A DNA stretch of 64,000 bases, taken from NCBI GenBank assembly GCA_964561475.1, contig CAZLPU010000011.1, positions 15,424 to 79,423 on the forward strand. The letters are read 5' to 3'. The position numbers and the translations under genes are program-made. How positions within the stretch are numbered: the stretch's first letter is position 1; the number at the start of each line of letters is the position of its first letter. This document shows, in pieces, positions 25,722-34,647 of the stretch. This DNA is from CAYUYV01 sp964561475 (lineage in GTDB: Bacteria; Pseudomonadota; Alphaproteobacteria; JAJFIK01). The notes beneath the pieces are model-generated. The model saw only the letters and a list, made by a program, of their open reading frames with translations. It was not told the DNA's origin and searched no databases.

Positions 25722-28700
25722 TTACCGGCCCTGGCGGGCCTGCGCCCTCAACCGGTCCATGAGAGTGGCCGACCATTCGCCGGTGACGGGGAGACCGGCC
25801 GTGCGCTGGAACTGGCGCACCGCCTCCCGGGTCCTTGGACCGAACGTGCCGTCCACGGCGCCGATATCATAGCCAATCCCGGCGAGCAGGGACTGCATCA
25901 TCTCGATGTCGCCGGGCTGGCTGTTCCTGTCCGCGGTTTTGTCTTGAAACAAACCATTCGCGGCCTTGTTCATCTCCTCGGGTGTCCAGTTCGCCGCCTG
26001 AGAGCGGATGGCCTGGCCTTCCTGACCGAGGGACCGGGTCAGATCGTCCCGGTGGATCACAGCTTCCTGATCGCCCTGGGCCGCCGCGATGGTGAACCAA
26101 TGCAGGGCCTGGGCAGGGTCACGGTTCACCCCTTCACCGCGCAGATAGAGGACGGCAAGGTTGAACTGGGAATCCGTCACGCCAAGCCGTGCGGCCCGTT
26201 CAAACCAGGAGGCGGCGCGGGTGTAGTCCTGGGGCACACCGACTCCGGAGGCAAAGATGACCGCCAGATTGTGCATGGCGCGGCGGTTACCGGCGAGGGC
26301 CGCGACCTCGAAATGGCTGCGGGCCCGGGCCTGATCCTGGGCCACCCCCCGCCCTTCCTGATAGAGCGTGCCCAGATGATAGTGGGCGGCTGCCAGTCCG
26401 GACCGGGCCGCCTGATCCAGCATGCGGGCGGCGTTCTGGTCTGAGGTACTTCCCTGTCGGGCATTCAGGAGGGAGATGGCTTCCGCATACAGGGCTTCGC
26501 CGTTCAGGGAGGCATTGCGGCTGTCGAGAAGGGGTGTGCCGGCCAGGGCAGGGCTGGTCTCCAGCCTCGTTGTCCCCGAATTGCCTGTTCCCGGATTGCT
26601 TGCCCCCGCGTCCTGGCGCAGGGCGCCCGCCCTCGGATCAATCCGGCCGATTGATGAGGGAGCCGGATCTTCCAAGGCGCTGAGGGCGCTTTGACCCATG
26701 CCATCAAGGCCGCCGACACCGGCGGTGTTCGTGGCAGCGAGAGTATCGAACACCGGAGCCAATGGGCCTGATCCGGTATCGGATGGGAGCGCGGCGTCTT
26801 GCCAGAACGGCGTTGCGCCGGAGCCCGGTGCGGATGGGCCACCGTCCTGATCCAGGCCGCGCATGAGCACCATGGCCCCAACCGCAAGGGCGCCGAGGCA
26901 GGCCGTGGTCAGCAAGACAATCGCAACCGGCCGGTTGGTCCAGCTGCGCTCTTCCGGGTCATCGGAAAAGTCCGCCGCATTCTGATGGGTCCTGCCGCGG
27001 CCGGAGGATCCGGCCAGGGGGCGGTCCCGGTTCGCATACGCGTCTTCGCCCGGTGTTTCCGAGCTCTCATTCCGGAAGGCCTGCTCGTCGAAGGTGGGCG
27101 GTTCATCCAGAAAGGCGGTTTCCTCGCGGGTGCCCTGGAACCACTTCTGGCCTGGCTCATCCTGCCTTAGGGGCCGGTCCTGCTCGTAATCCTGTTCCTG
27201 GCCGTTGCGCTCTTCCTCCGCCCGTGCCCGGGCAGCGGCTTCAGCAGCCTCGCGGGCTGCATCGAGAAAGTCGAAAGGACCCGATGGATCGTCGTCTTCG
27301 TCCTCAAAGGCCGTCTGGCTGTAGGCGCTTTCCCGTGTCTCGGGCCCGTCGGCGCGCAGACCCATGGCTTGCCCGTGATCATTCTCATCCTGACCTTGGC
27401 TATCAAATCCTTGGTGGGCTTCGCGGAACGGGGGTGTATCGCGTTCCGCGGCGGTGTCCTCATCGGTGACGACGCCCTGTCGGGGGCCCTGGATCATCCG
27501 GTCTGCGAGCGTGCGCATCTCTGCGCGCAGATCTTCCAGACTGCGGGTGTTTTGTCGCTCCATCTGATCAAGACGGTCGTCGAGCATGTCAAAACTGGCG
27601 GAATTGCTGTTTCCGGAGCCACCGCCGGAGAACTGGGGTCCATCGTCCCGCAGGGCCTGGAGATGATCGTGGATGGCGGTGACATCCCGCTCCAGGGTCT
27701 GGATGGCCTCGGCGCTGCGGTCTTCCGCCCCTTCCAGACGCTGGGTGAATTCATCCAGAGCCTTGCCCAAAGCCCGGTCCAGAGCACCGGAAAGCGCGGT
27801 GTTCAAGGCCCCGTCCAGGGCGCCGGTCAGGGCACCGCTGACAGCACCATCAAGGGCCCCGTCCAAGGCTTCGGTTACCGTGCGGACAGTCTGTTCCTGC
27901 ATCCGCTGCTCAAGGGCCGCAAGGGCCTTGGGCTGAACGGCGCTTTGGGCCTTGGAGGAGACATGGTCCAGGGTTTCGCTGAGTTCGAAGATCCGCTCAC
28001 GCAGGGAATCGGTACCCGCCGCATGATCCCCCTGCAATTCCTCGATCCGGGCTTCCATCTGGCTCAGCTTGGCCTCAATCGCCCCAAGCCCGCCGGCACC
28101 TTCATCGTCCCGTTCCTCTGCCTGGAGGGTGAGACGGCGGACCGCATCCTCCAGCCCCGCCAGGGATTCCAGGTCGCCCTTGTCCGCCTGTTCAAGCTGG
28201 GTCATCCGGGCGCCCAGATCCTGCACCTGGGTGGTCAGGGCACGGAAAGCATTGATGAATTCGGCGTTGACGGCGGTGCCTTGGCCAGGGGCCTCCTCCG
28301 GGCTGTCCTGAGTGGCGGCATTGTCTCCGGAGATCCTGGACGCGAGTGCCGAAAGGGCATCGGTGATACCGGTGAATGCCCGGGCGCTGCGCTCATCCGC
28401 CTTGTCCATACGGGACGCCAGGGCATCGATGGCGTTGGTCAGAGGCGCGATGTCGAGTTCGGTTGCATCAGGTGTGCGTGCGGGGGCAGGCGCTGGAGCG
28501 GCGCTGGGGGCCGGACCCGGGAGGTTCTGCTCCGGCAAGCTGTTCGGTTCGGCCAAGTGGTCTTGTTCGTCCCGATTATCCTGGTCCGAAGTCCGGTTGC
28601 GGTTGCGTTCTTTTTCCCGCTGCCGGTCGCGATCCATCGGACGGGTGCTGCGCATACGCTGGAGGGCTTCGTTGATCGCAGCGGAATAATCGGCCGGGTC

Positions 28701-28862
28701 GTGGGGGAGTGTCCGGCGAAGCTCGGCTTCATCGGCCGCACCATGGTCCCCGCGAGACTCCGGATCATGGGCCGTCTGCGCGCCATGGCTGGCTTCATCT
28801 CGCGTGTCGGGTTCCTCAAACTCAGGAACATGGGCCGTGGCTTGGTTCACGAACGCCTCCAA
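25722..28862 (-). CDS. PodJ-like polarity/localization protein (coiled coil, TM, Sel1 repeats, peptidoglycan-binding)
   Basis: A 1046-residue protein. Residues 1-640 are cytoplasmic, charged and low complexity, rich in Asp/Glu/Arg/Gln with coiled-coil stretches (about 130-470). One stretch contains short Ala/Leu/Gly/Asp repeats of the GALDGAL kind (about 335-370). One membrane helix spans about 642-667. The periplasmic part has a Gly/Ser/Pro linker, Sel1/TPR-like repeats (about 795-920, such as AHYHLGTLYQEGRGVAQD and SQFNLAVLYLRGEGV) and a C-terminal peptidoglycan-binding domain (YDIGAVDGTFGPRTREAVRQ). This order is that of Caulobacter PodJ, which recruits polar organelles. Low overall conservation makes the orthology a suggestion, not a certainty. 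Confidence 0.82.
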   Translation of the reverse strand: MEAFVNQATAHVPEFEEPDTRDEASHGAQTAHDPESRGDHGAADEAELRRTLPHDPADYSAAINEALQRMRSTRPMDRDRQREKERNRNRTSDQDNRDEQDHLAEPNSLPEQNLPGPAPSAAPAPAPARTPDATELDIAPLTNAIDALASRMDKADERSARAFTGITDALSALASRISGDNAATQDSPEEAPGQGTAVNAEFINAFRALTTQVQDLGARMTQLEQADKGDLESLAGLEDAVRRLTLQAEERDDEGAGGLGAIEAKLSQMEARIEELQGDHAAGTDSLRERIFELSETLDHVSSKAQSAVQPKALAALEQRMQEQTVRTVTEALDGALDGAVSGALTGALDGALNTALSGALDRALGKALDEFTQRLEGAEDRSAEAIQTLERDVTAIHDHLQALRDDGPQFSGGGSGNSNSASFDMLDDRLDQMERQNTRSLEDLRAEMRTLADRMIQGPRQGVVTDEDTAAERDTPPFREAHQGFDSQGQDENDHGQAMGLRADGPETRESAYSQTAFEDEDDDPSGPFDFLDAAREAAEAAARARAEEERNGQEQDYEQDRPLRQDEPGQKWFQGTREETAFLDEPPTFDEQAFRNESSETPGEDAYANRDRPLAGSSGRGRTHQNAADFSDDPEERSWTNRPVAIVLLTTACLGALAVGAMVLMRGLDQDGGPSAPGSGATPFWQDAALPSDTGSGPLAPVFDTLAATNTAGVGGLDGMGQSALSALEDPAPSSIGRIDPRAGALRQDAGASNPGTGNSGTTRLETSPALAGTPLLDSRNASLNGEALYAEAISLLNARQGSTSDQNAARMLDQAARSGLAAAHYHLGTLYQEGRGVAQDQARARSHFEVAALAGNRRAMHNLAVIFASGVGVPQDYTRAASWFERAARLGVTDSQFNLAVLYLRGEGVNRDPAQALHWFTIAAAQGDQEAVIHRDDLTRSLGQEGQAIRSQAANWTPEEMNKAANGLFQDKTADRNSQPGDIEMMQSLLAGIGYDIGAVDGTFGPRTREAVRQFQRTAGLPVTGEWSATLMDRLRAQARQGR

Positions 28863-29338
28863 ACGGGGACAGCGGAAAAGCAGGGAAACCGTCCGCAGGG
28901 TGGACGATCAGGATGCGCCCGATCCGGTGATGACCGCATCTTCAAACGCCGGTCGGGGCTTGGTCACGCAAGGCGCAACCAAATCACTGATCACTGAAGA
29001 TGATTCGCACTGCAACCACGATAGCTTGCAGCATCTGGTGTGCAAATTCTTACTTGGATACCAGATCTGGGTTCAGGACAGAGTTGCGGCGCAAGGACGG
29101 GAATGACGGTTCCGGTGGGTCGGTTCCGAAGAGAGCGTTCAGGGGAAAGTAAGACCGGCAGGGAGATGACTTCAGAGAAGACGCCACCGCAGTGGAGCAG
29201 GTCATAAACGATTCGCGCGAAGGGCGGCGCTTGAATGGATCCTCGCTTGTACGCCGCGCCCCGGGGGGGGGGACACGCATCCGGGGAAACCAGGGATCAA
29301 CCGACTTGGCCCGGCCTGATTTGTGACCGGCTCACCCT
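28863..29338. other. Gap between the PodJ-like gene and the MerR operator
   Basis: This 476-bp stretch is the divergent control region of the PodJ-like gene and the MerR regulator. I see no gene in it. It has a short tandem TGATCACTGA-like repeat near 28985 and a run of ten G at 29263-29272, which would be prone to length variation. Confidence 0.45.
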
Positions 29339-29367
29339 TTGACGTTTACGTTAACGTCAACTAGCGT
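29339..29367 (+). promoter_or_regulatory. MerR-type operator-promoter: 22-bp near-perfect palindrome over a -35 box
   Basis: Bases 29339-29360 read TTGACGTT-T-ACGT-T-AACGTCAA. This is palindromic except at the two single T positions (9 and 14 of 22). The first six bases, TTGACG, form a good -35 box; 17 bp later TAGCGT at 29362-29367 can serve as -10. The palindrome lying over the -35 box and spacer is the usual geometry for MerR-family activators. The ACGT-rich core is reminiscent, from memory, of sites described for LiuR-type MerR regulators of acyl-CoA degradation. The likely controller is the gene at 29418. I did not find another copy in the other gaps I read. Confidence 0.7.
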
Positions 29368-29417
29368 TCTCTATGCCTGGATGTCGACCTTGGCGGCGTA
29401 CATCCCTGCTGGTTTGC

Positions 29418-30008
29418 ATGACCTCGATTGGATACATGGATCTGCTCAAGACACTTAGCACCCCGCCCGCCGAAGGCCACTCGGGCTCGGATCGCCTCAT
29501 TGGTGACCGTTCAACCACGGACCGCCCAACCACGGACCGTTCAGCCGTGCGTTCGCCGGACCAGTCTGGCGTGGACGCCCAGGAATTCTCCATTTCCGAT
29601 CTGGCCGCTGAATTCTCGATCACGCCCCGCACCATCCGCTTTTATGAGGACAAAGGCCTGCTCGCGCCCCGGCGCCGGAAGCAGACCCGGATCTATGGCC
29701 GCAGGGACCGGGCGCGGTTGTCCCTCATCCTGCGCGGACGGCGTGTCGGCTTCTCTCTCGATGAGATCAAGGAGATGCTCGACCTCTACGATTTGCGGGA
29801 TGGCCAGGCGGCGCAGATCACCCATGCCCTTGGAAAATTCGAACAGCGGATCGCCGTTCTGGAGGCCCAGCGGCGGGATATCGACGATGCGCTCGGTGAA
29901 CTGAAGGCTGCCAGGGACGCGGCCCGGGCCCGGCTGACAGCCCTGGAAGGAGATGGACTCGGCGGGGCACCCGCCATTGTGGGATTTGCGGTCCCACCCC
30001 GGCGATGA
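29418..30008 (+). CDS. MerR-family transcriptional regulator of acyl-CoA oxidation genes
   Basis: The MerR DNA-binding domain begins at FSISDLAAEFSITPRTIRFYEDKGLLAP and continues with TRIYGRRDRARLSLILRGRRVGFSLDEIKEML, followed by a coiled-coil dimerization helix. It lacks the cysteine metal-binding site of MerR/ZntR and ends in a short tail, as in the LiuR/alphaproteobacterial fatty-acid group. A polar leader of about 55 residues precedes the domain, including three DRSTT-like repeats. Start sites at 29418, 29436 or 29373 are all possible because no strong ribosome-binding site is seen; the given one is a compromise. It heads the beta-oxidation genes at 30244-37861 and has its own operator at 29339-29360. 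Confidence 0.85.
   Translation: MTSIGYMDLLKTLSTPPAEGHSGSDRLIGDRSTTDRPTTDRSAVRSPDQSGVDAQEFSISDLAAEFSITPRTIRFYEDKGLLAPRRRKQTRIYGRRDRARLSLILRGRRVGFSLDEIKEMLDLYDLRDGQAAQITHALGKFEQRIAVLEAQRRDIDDALGELKAARDAARARLTALEGDGLGGAPAIVGFAVPPRR
29505..29549 (+). repeat. Three tandem 15-bp repeats in the MerR leader
   Basis: Units at 29505-29519, 29520-29534 and 29535-29549 all start GACCG and differ at a few bases. They encode DRSTT, DRPTT and DRSAV. This is an expansion of a disordered N-terminal leader outside the conserved DNA-binding domain, or upstream of the true start if translation begins later. Confidence 0.75.
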
Positions 30009-30243
30009 CGGACCCATTGGCCGGGGCAGGGCACCGCCGCAGATGACTGTGTTTCGCCCCCTGGAACGGTGTGTCCTGGAAAGGACCGTTCGGGAGGCGG
30101 AACATCGGAGCTCTCAATTGATGAACGGGGCGGTGGTGCTGATGCGGTGCTTCCGGCCATTGGAACGAACCCCCGCAAAACCACGTTGCCCCGGTTCGGG
30201 GCTGGTTGTTGGGGCACAAAGAACGATCAGGAAAGGGACCATC

Positions 30244-32040
30244 ATGGCTGTGTATCAGGCGCCGGTGAACGACACGAAATTCATCCTCGAAGACCTGCTC
30301 CATCTGGAGCGCTATTCCAATCTGGACGGATTTGCGGAAGCCACGCCGGACCTTGTGGATGCGATCCTGACCGAGGCGGCGCGTCTGTCCGAGGAGGTCC
30401 TGCTCCCGGTCAATGAAATCGGCGATCGTCAGGGCTGCACCTATGATCCCCAGACCCGGAGTGTGAAGACCCCGGACGGCTTCCCCGAGGCTTACAAGAC
30501 CTTCAGTGAAGGGGGGTGGGTCGGCCTGACGTCGACGCCGGATTATGGCGGCCAGGGACTGCCCGCGGTTATCGGCCTTGCCCTCAATGAAATGGTGTCC
30601 TCGGCGAACATGGCATTTGCCATGTATCCGGGGCTGTCCCACGGTGCCTATTCCGCTCTCCTCGCTCACGGCACGGAAGAACAGAAGGCGACCTATCTGC
30701 CCAAGCTTGTGTCCGGGGAATGGTCCGGCACCATGAATCTCACTGAACCTCAGTGCGGGACGGATCTGGGCCTCATTCGCACCAAGGCGGAGCCCCTGGA
30801 TGACGGCAGCTATGCCATCAGCGGCACCAAGATCTGGATTTCCGGCGGCGAGCAGGATCTGACCTCGAATATCATCCACTTGGTGCTGGCCAAGATCCCG
30901 GGCGGACCCGACGGTGTCAAAGGCATTTCCCTCTTCATCGTGCCGAAATTCCTGGTGAACCCGGACGGTTCCCTGGGTGAACGTAATGGAGCCTATTGCG
31001 GCGGCCTTGAAAGCAAGATGGGCATTCACGGCAATGCCACCTGCGTGATGAATTACGAAGGTGCGAAAGGCTGGCTGGTGGGTGAGCCCCACAAGGGCAT
31101 GCGCGCCATGTTCACCATGATGAACGAGGCCCGGCTCGGGGTCGGTCTTCAGGGTCTGTCCATTTCCGAAATCGCCTACCAGAACGCTCTTGCCTTCGCC
31201 AAGGACCGCCGCCAGGGCCGGGCCCTGTCCGGCGCCAACGAGCCCGATGCGCCGGCGGACTCGATCATGGTTCACCCGGATGTGCGCCGCATGCTGATGG
31301 AAGTGCGGGCTTTCAACGAGGGCGCCCGGGCCCTGCTCCTGTGGGTCGGTCTCTGGGGCGATCTTGAGCACAAGTCCGAGGATCCGGCGGTGCGGGAAAA
31401 GGCCGGGGACTACATGGCGCTGATGACCCCGATCCTGAAGGCCTATCTGACGGAGAAAGGTCTGATGAACGCAATCTGGGCCCAGCAGGTGCTGGGCGGC
31501 AGTGGGTTCGTCAAGGACTATCCCATGGAGCAGTTCGTCCGGGATGTGCGCATTTCTCTGATCTACGAAGGCACCAACGGCATCCAGGCCCTGGATCTGG
31601 TCGGCCGCAAGCTCATGGCCAATGGCGGACGTGCGGTGAACACCTTCTTCGCGGATATCGCCCAGTTGAAGAGCGAATGCGAAGGCGACCAGGATCTCGC
31701 ACCTTTTGTCGAGGCCCTGGAGACCACCTCCGCCCATCTCCACGGGGCCACCACATGGCTGGCGGAACACGCCCTGGCGGACTTCGACAACGCGGCTGCG
31801 GGGTCGGCGGACTATCTCAATCTCTTCGCCGTCACGGCCCTGAGCTACACCTGGCTCGACATTGCCCGGCGGTCCATGGAACGCATCCATGAAGGTGTGC
31901 CCAACAAAGCCTTTTATGAGCGCAAACTGGCCAGCGCCCGCTACTTCGTGGCCCGGGTGGCGCCTGAAGCCGCAGTTCATCGTGCCAAACTCGAAGCGGG
32001 TGCGGCGCCGGTCATGGCCCTGGCGGCGGATGAGTTCTGA
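30244..32040 (+). CDS. Acyl-CoA dehydrogenase with C-terminal extension (DmdC/FadE-like, ~600 aa)
   Basis: A 598-residue FAD enzyme that introduces a trans-2 double bond into an acyl-CoA. The middle domain has MNLTEPQCGTDLGLIRTKAEP and YAISGTKIWISGGEQDL. The C-terminal flavin domain has YEGTNGIQALDLVGRK, whose Glu is the expected catalytic base. The extra 130 or so residues at the end are typical of the DmdC-like acyl-CoA dehydrogenase group, some of which act on 3-methylmercaptopropionyl-CoA and others on ordinary fatty acyl-CoA. The ATG at 30244 follows AGGAAAGGGA; homology starts at MAVYQAPVNDTKFILEDLL. First enzyme of the MerR-controlled operon; 235 bp separate it from the regulator. Exact substrate uncertain. 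Confidence 0.93.
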   Translation: MAVYQAPVNDTKFILEDLLHLERYSNLDGFAEATPDLVDAILTEAARLSEEVLLPVNEIGDRQGCTYDPQTRSVKTPDGFPEAYKTFSEGGWVGLTSTPDYGGQGLPAVIGLALNEMVSSANMAFAMYPGLSHGAYSALLAHGTEEQKATYLPKLVSGEWSGTMNLTEPQCGTDLGLIRTKAEPLDDGSYAISGTKIWISGGEQDLTSNIIHLVLAKIPGGPDGVKGISLFIVPKFLVNPDGSLGERNGAYCGGLESKMGIHGNATCVMNYEGAKGWLVGEPHKGMRAMFTMMNEARLGVGLQGLSISEIAYQNALAFAKDRRQGRALSGANEPDAPADSIMVHPDVRRMLMEVRAFNEGARALLLWVGLWGDLEHKSEDPAVREKAGDYMALMTPILKAYLTEKGLMNAIWAQQVLGGSGFVKDYPMEQFVRDVRISLIYEGTNGIQALDLVGRKLMANGGRAVNTFFADIAQLKSECEGDQDLAPFVEALETTSAHLHGATTWLAEHALADFDNAAAGSADYLNLFAVTALSYTWLDIARRSMERIHEGVPNKAFYERKLASARYFVARVAPEAAVHRAKLEAGAAPVMALAADEF

Positions 32041-32082
32041 GAAAAATCCGTATAGAGCAAAACAACGGCGAAGGAGGAACCC

Positions 32083-33240
32083 ATGTCCGTCTTGCAGGTA
32101 GAGCGTCCTGATTGGCGCACGGAAGATATCGAAATTTTTGCCGAAGCATCCCGGCGGTTTTTCGAGAGGGAGTGTGCGCCCTACAATGAAAAGTGGATCG
32201 AGCAGGGCGTGGTGGACCGGGATGCCTGGTACAAGGCCGGTGAGGCGGGTCTTCTGTGTGCGAGCATGCCGGAGGAATACGGCGGCGCGGGCGGCAATTT
32301 CGCCCACGAAGCCATGATCATTGAATCCCAGGCGGCGGCGCTCGTGGACGGGTTCGGCGTCACCCTGCATAACGCCATTGTGACGCCCTACATTCTCCAT
32401 TTCGGCACGGAGGAACAGAAGCGTAAATGGCTGCCCCGGTGTGCCAGCGGCGAGTTGGTGACCGCCATCGCCATGACCGAACCGGGCACCGGCTCGGATC
32501 TGCAAAGCATCCGCACCACGGCCCGTCAGTCCGGGAATGAATATGTCATCAACGGACAGAAAACCTTTATCACCAATGGTCAGACCGCCAATCTGATCTG
32601 CGTGGTCTGCAAGACCGATCCGGAGCAGGGCGCCAGGGGCATTTCCCTGATCATGGTGGAGACGGACGAAGTGGAAGGGTTCCGCCGGGGACGCAACCTG
32701 AAAAAGATGGGCCAGAAGAGCCAGGACACATCGGAACTCTTTTTCGACAATGTCCGGGTGCCGACGTCGAATCTGATCGGGTCCGCGGAAGGCCAGGGCT
32801 TCGTGCAGCTCATGACCGAACTGCCCCAGGAACGCCATATCATCGGCCTTCAGGGGCTGGGTCGCATCGAGTCCGCGCTTCAGATCACTATCGATTACGT
32901 CAAGGAGCGGACCGCGTTCGGCCAGAGGCTGATCGATTTCCAGAACACCCAGTTCAAACTGGCCGAACTGAAGACCGAGGCCACCATCGGCAAGGTGTTC
33001 ATGGACTATTGCACCGGCCAGCTTCTCAAAGGACAGCTCGATGCGTCCACCGCCTCCATGTCCAAATACTGGATGAGCGATCTGGAGTGCAAGGTGACCG
33101 ATGAGTGTCTCCAGTTCTTCGGTGGCTATGGCTACATGGACGAATATCCCATTTCCCGGATGTTCCGGGATGCCCGGGTGCAGAAGATATACGGCGGGGC
33201 CAATGAGGTCATGAAAATGCTCATTGCCCGAACACTCTGA
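32083..33240 (+). CDS. Acyl-CoA dehydrogenase, long-chain (LCAD) type
   Basis: A 385-residue acyl-CoA dehydrogenase. FAD-binding motifs AIAMTEPGTGSDL (128-140) and INGQKTFITNGQ are intact, as is RTAFGQRLIDFQNTQF. At the place where most family members have the catalytic Glu (YEGT) this one has IYGGANEV. The general base is therefore expected to be Glu250 in LPQER, as in mammalian long-chain and isovaleryl-CoA dehydrogenases, where the base lies on the other helix. That relocation is known for the subfamily, so it is not a defect. The gene starts 42 bp after the previous one and shares its operon with a thiolase and a bifunctional enzyme. Confidence 0.93.
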   Translation: MSVLQVERPDWRTEDIEIFAEASRRFFERECAPYNEKWIEQGVVDRDAWYKAGEAGLLCASMPEEYGGAGGNFAHEAMIIESQAAALVDGFGVTLHNAIVTPYILHFGTEEQKRKWLPRCASGELVTAIAMTEPGTGSDLQSIRTTARQSGNEYVINGQKTFITNGQTANLICVVCKTDPEQGARGISLIMVETDEVEGFRRGRNLKKMGQKSQDTSELFFDNVRVPTSNLIGSAEGQGFVQLMTELPQERHIIGLQGLGRIESALQITIDYVKERTAFGQRLIDFQNTQFKLAELKTEATIGKVFMDYCTGQLLKGQLDASTASMSKYWMSDLECKVTDECLQFFGGYGYMDEYPISRMFRDARVQKIYGGANEVMKMLIARTL

Positions 33241-33355
33241 GAAGGCGCTCTGACAACAGGACCATCAGGCAGATTCAATGGGCCGTGCCCCAGACCCGAT
33301 GTTGGATCAACGGTTTGGCACATCTGGGTACGGACAGACAATGGAGGATCACACC

Positions 33356-34561
33356 ATGACCGACGCTTACATTTACGACCATGTTCGCACCCCACGGGGC
33401 AAGGGCCGGAAGGACGGGGCGCTGCATGAAATCACCGCGCTTCAGCTTGCCACCCAGGTTCTCGAAAGCATCCGGGACCGGAACAATCTGGATACCTCGA
33501 AGGTCGACGACGTGGTCCTGGGCTGTGTGTCGCCGGTCAACGAGCAGGGCTCGGACATTGCCCGGACTGCGGTTTTGAACGCGGATTACGATGAGAGCGT
33601 TTCCGGTGTGCAGATCAACCGGTTCTGCGCGTCGGGGCTCGAGGCGGTCAACATGGCCGCAGCCCAGGTCATGGCCGGACAGCATGACCTGACCATCGGC
33701 GGCGGCGTGGAAAGCATGAGCCGTGTACCGATGGGTACGGATGGCGGTGCCTGGTCCACGGACCCGGACATTGCCTTCAAGACCTATTTCACACCCCAGG
33801 GCATCGGCGCTGACATGATCGCCACCAAGTGGGGATTCAGCCGGGAGGATGTGGACGCCTACGCGGTGGAAAGCCAGCGCCGGGCAGCCAACGCCTGGGA
33901 GAACGGCTATTTCAACAAGTCCGTGGTGCCCGTGAAGGATCAGCTTGGCCTGACCATTCTGGACCGGGATGAACACATCCGCCCCGAGACGAATATGCAG
34001 TCACTCGGTGCCCTGAACCCCTCTTTCGCCGCCCTGGGCGAGTTTGCCTTTGACGGGGTCATCCTCGACCGGTATCCGGAGGTGGAAGCGGTCAACCACG
34101 TGCACCATGCGGGCAACTCCTCGGGCATCGTCGACGGTTCCGCCGGCGTCCTTCTGGGCACGAAGGAAATCGGCGACGAGTTGGGCCTGAAAGCCCGCGC
34201 CCGGATCCGCGCTTTTGCCTCCATCGGGTCCGAGCCGTCCATCATGCTCACCGGCCCGACCTATGTGACCGAGAAGGCCCTGGCCAGGGCGGGCATGGAA
34301 CCCGGCGACATTGATCTGTATGAACTCAACGAGGCCTTCGCCGCCGTCGTGCTCCTGATGATGCACAATCTGAATATCCCCCACGACAAGATCAATGTGA
34401 ACGGCGGCGCCATCGCCATGGGCCATCCCCTCGGGGCCACCGGCGCCATGATCCTGGGTACTGTGCTCGACGAGTTGGAACGCCGGGATCTGAACACCGC
34501 CCTGGTCACGCTGTGTGTCGGCGCGGGCATGGGCACTGCCACCATTATCGAGCGGGTCTGA
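33356..34561 (+). CDS. Acetyl-CoA C-acyltransferase (thiolase)
   Basis: A 401-residue thiolase that cleaves 3-ketoacyl-CoA to acetyl-CoA and a shortened acyl-CoA. Active-site blocks are NRFCASGLEAVN with the nucleophilic Cys about residue 91, DLYELNEAFAAV, the GGAIAMGHPLGATGA histidine motif, and the second Cys in LCVGAGMGTA. ATGGAGG at 33341-33347 provides the ribosome-binding site for the ATG at 33356. An earlier in-frame start at 33278 is not needed. It lies between the dehydrogenases and the bifunctional enzyme, giving a full beta-oxidation set in one operon. Confidence 0.95.
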   Translation: MTDAYIYDHVRTPRGKGRKDGALHEITALQLATQVLESIRDRNNLDTSKVDDVVLGCVSPVNEQGSDIARTAVLNADYDESVSGVQINRFCASGLEAVNMAAAQVMAGQHDLTIGGGVESMSRVPMGTDGGAWSTDPDIAFKTYFTPQGIGADMIATKWGFSREDVDAYAVESQRRAANAWENGYFNKSVVPVKDQLGLTILDRDEHIRPETNMQSLGALNPSFAALGEFAFDGVILDRYPEVEAVNHVHHAGNSSGIVDGSAGVLLGTKEIGDELGLKARARIRAFASIGSEPSIMLTGPTYVTEKALARAGMEPGDIDLYELNEAFAAVVLLMMHNLNIPHDKINVNGGAIAMGHPLGATGAMILGTVLDELERRDLNTALVTLCVGAGMGTATIIERV

Positions 34562-34647
34562 TCCCGGAAGATACCCCAATTGCTCCGCCTGCGGTCTCTT
34601 CAATCGCGGGCGTCGAGCCACAACCATCAAAGAGACGAGGACGGATC

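Noticed and set aside
27369..28997. A 542-codon plus-strand frame opposite the PodJ-like gene
   Set aside because: It mirrors the repeats of the coiled-coil gene and has no ribosome-binding site.
29818..32838. A 1006-codon open frame on the minus strand
   Set aside because: It runs antisense across two convincing acyl-CoA dehydrogenases and the regulator. High GC removes stop codons in the reverse frame; the translation has no family features.
32083..33240. Possible inactive acyl-CoA dehydrogenase because Gly replaces the usual catalytic Glu
   Set aside because: The alternative catalytic Glu250 in LPQER is present, as in long-chain and isovaleryl-CoA dehydrogenases.
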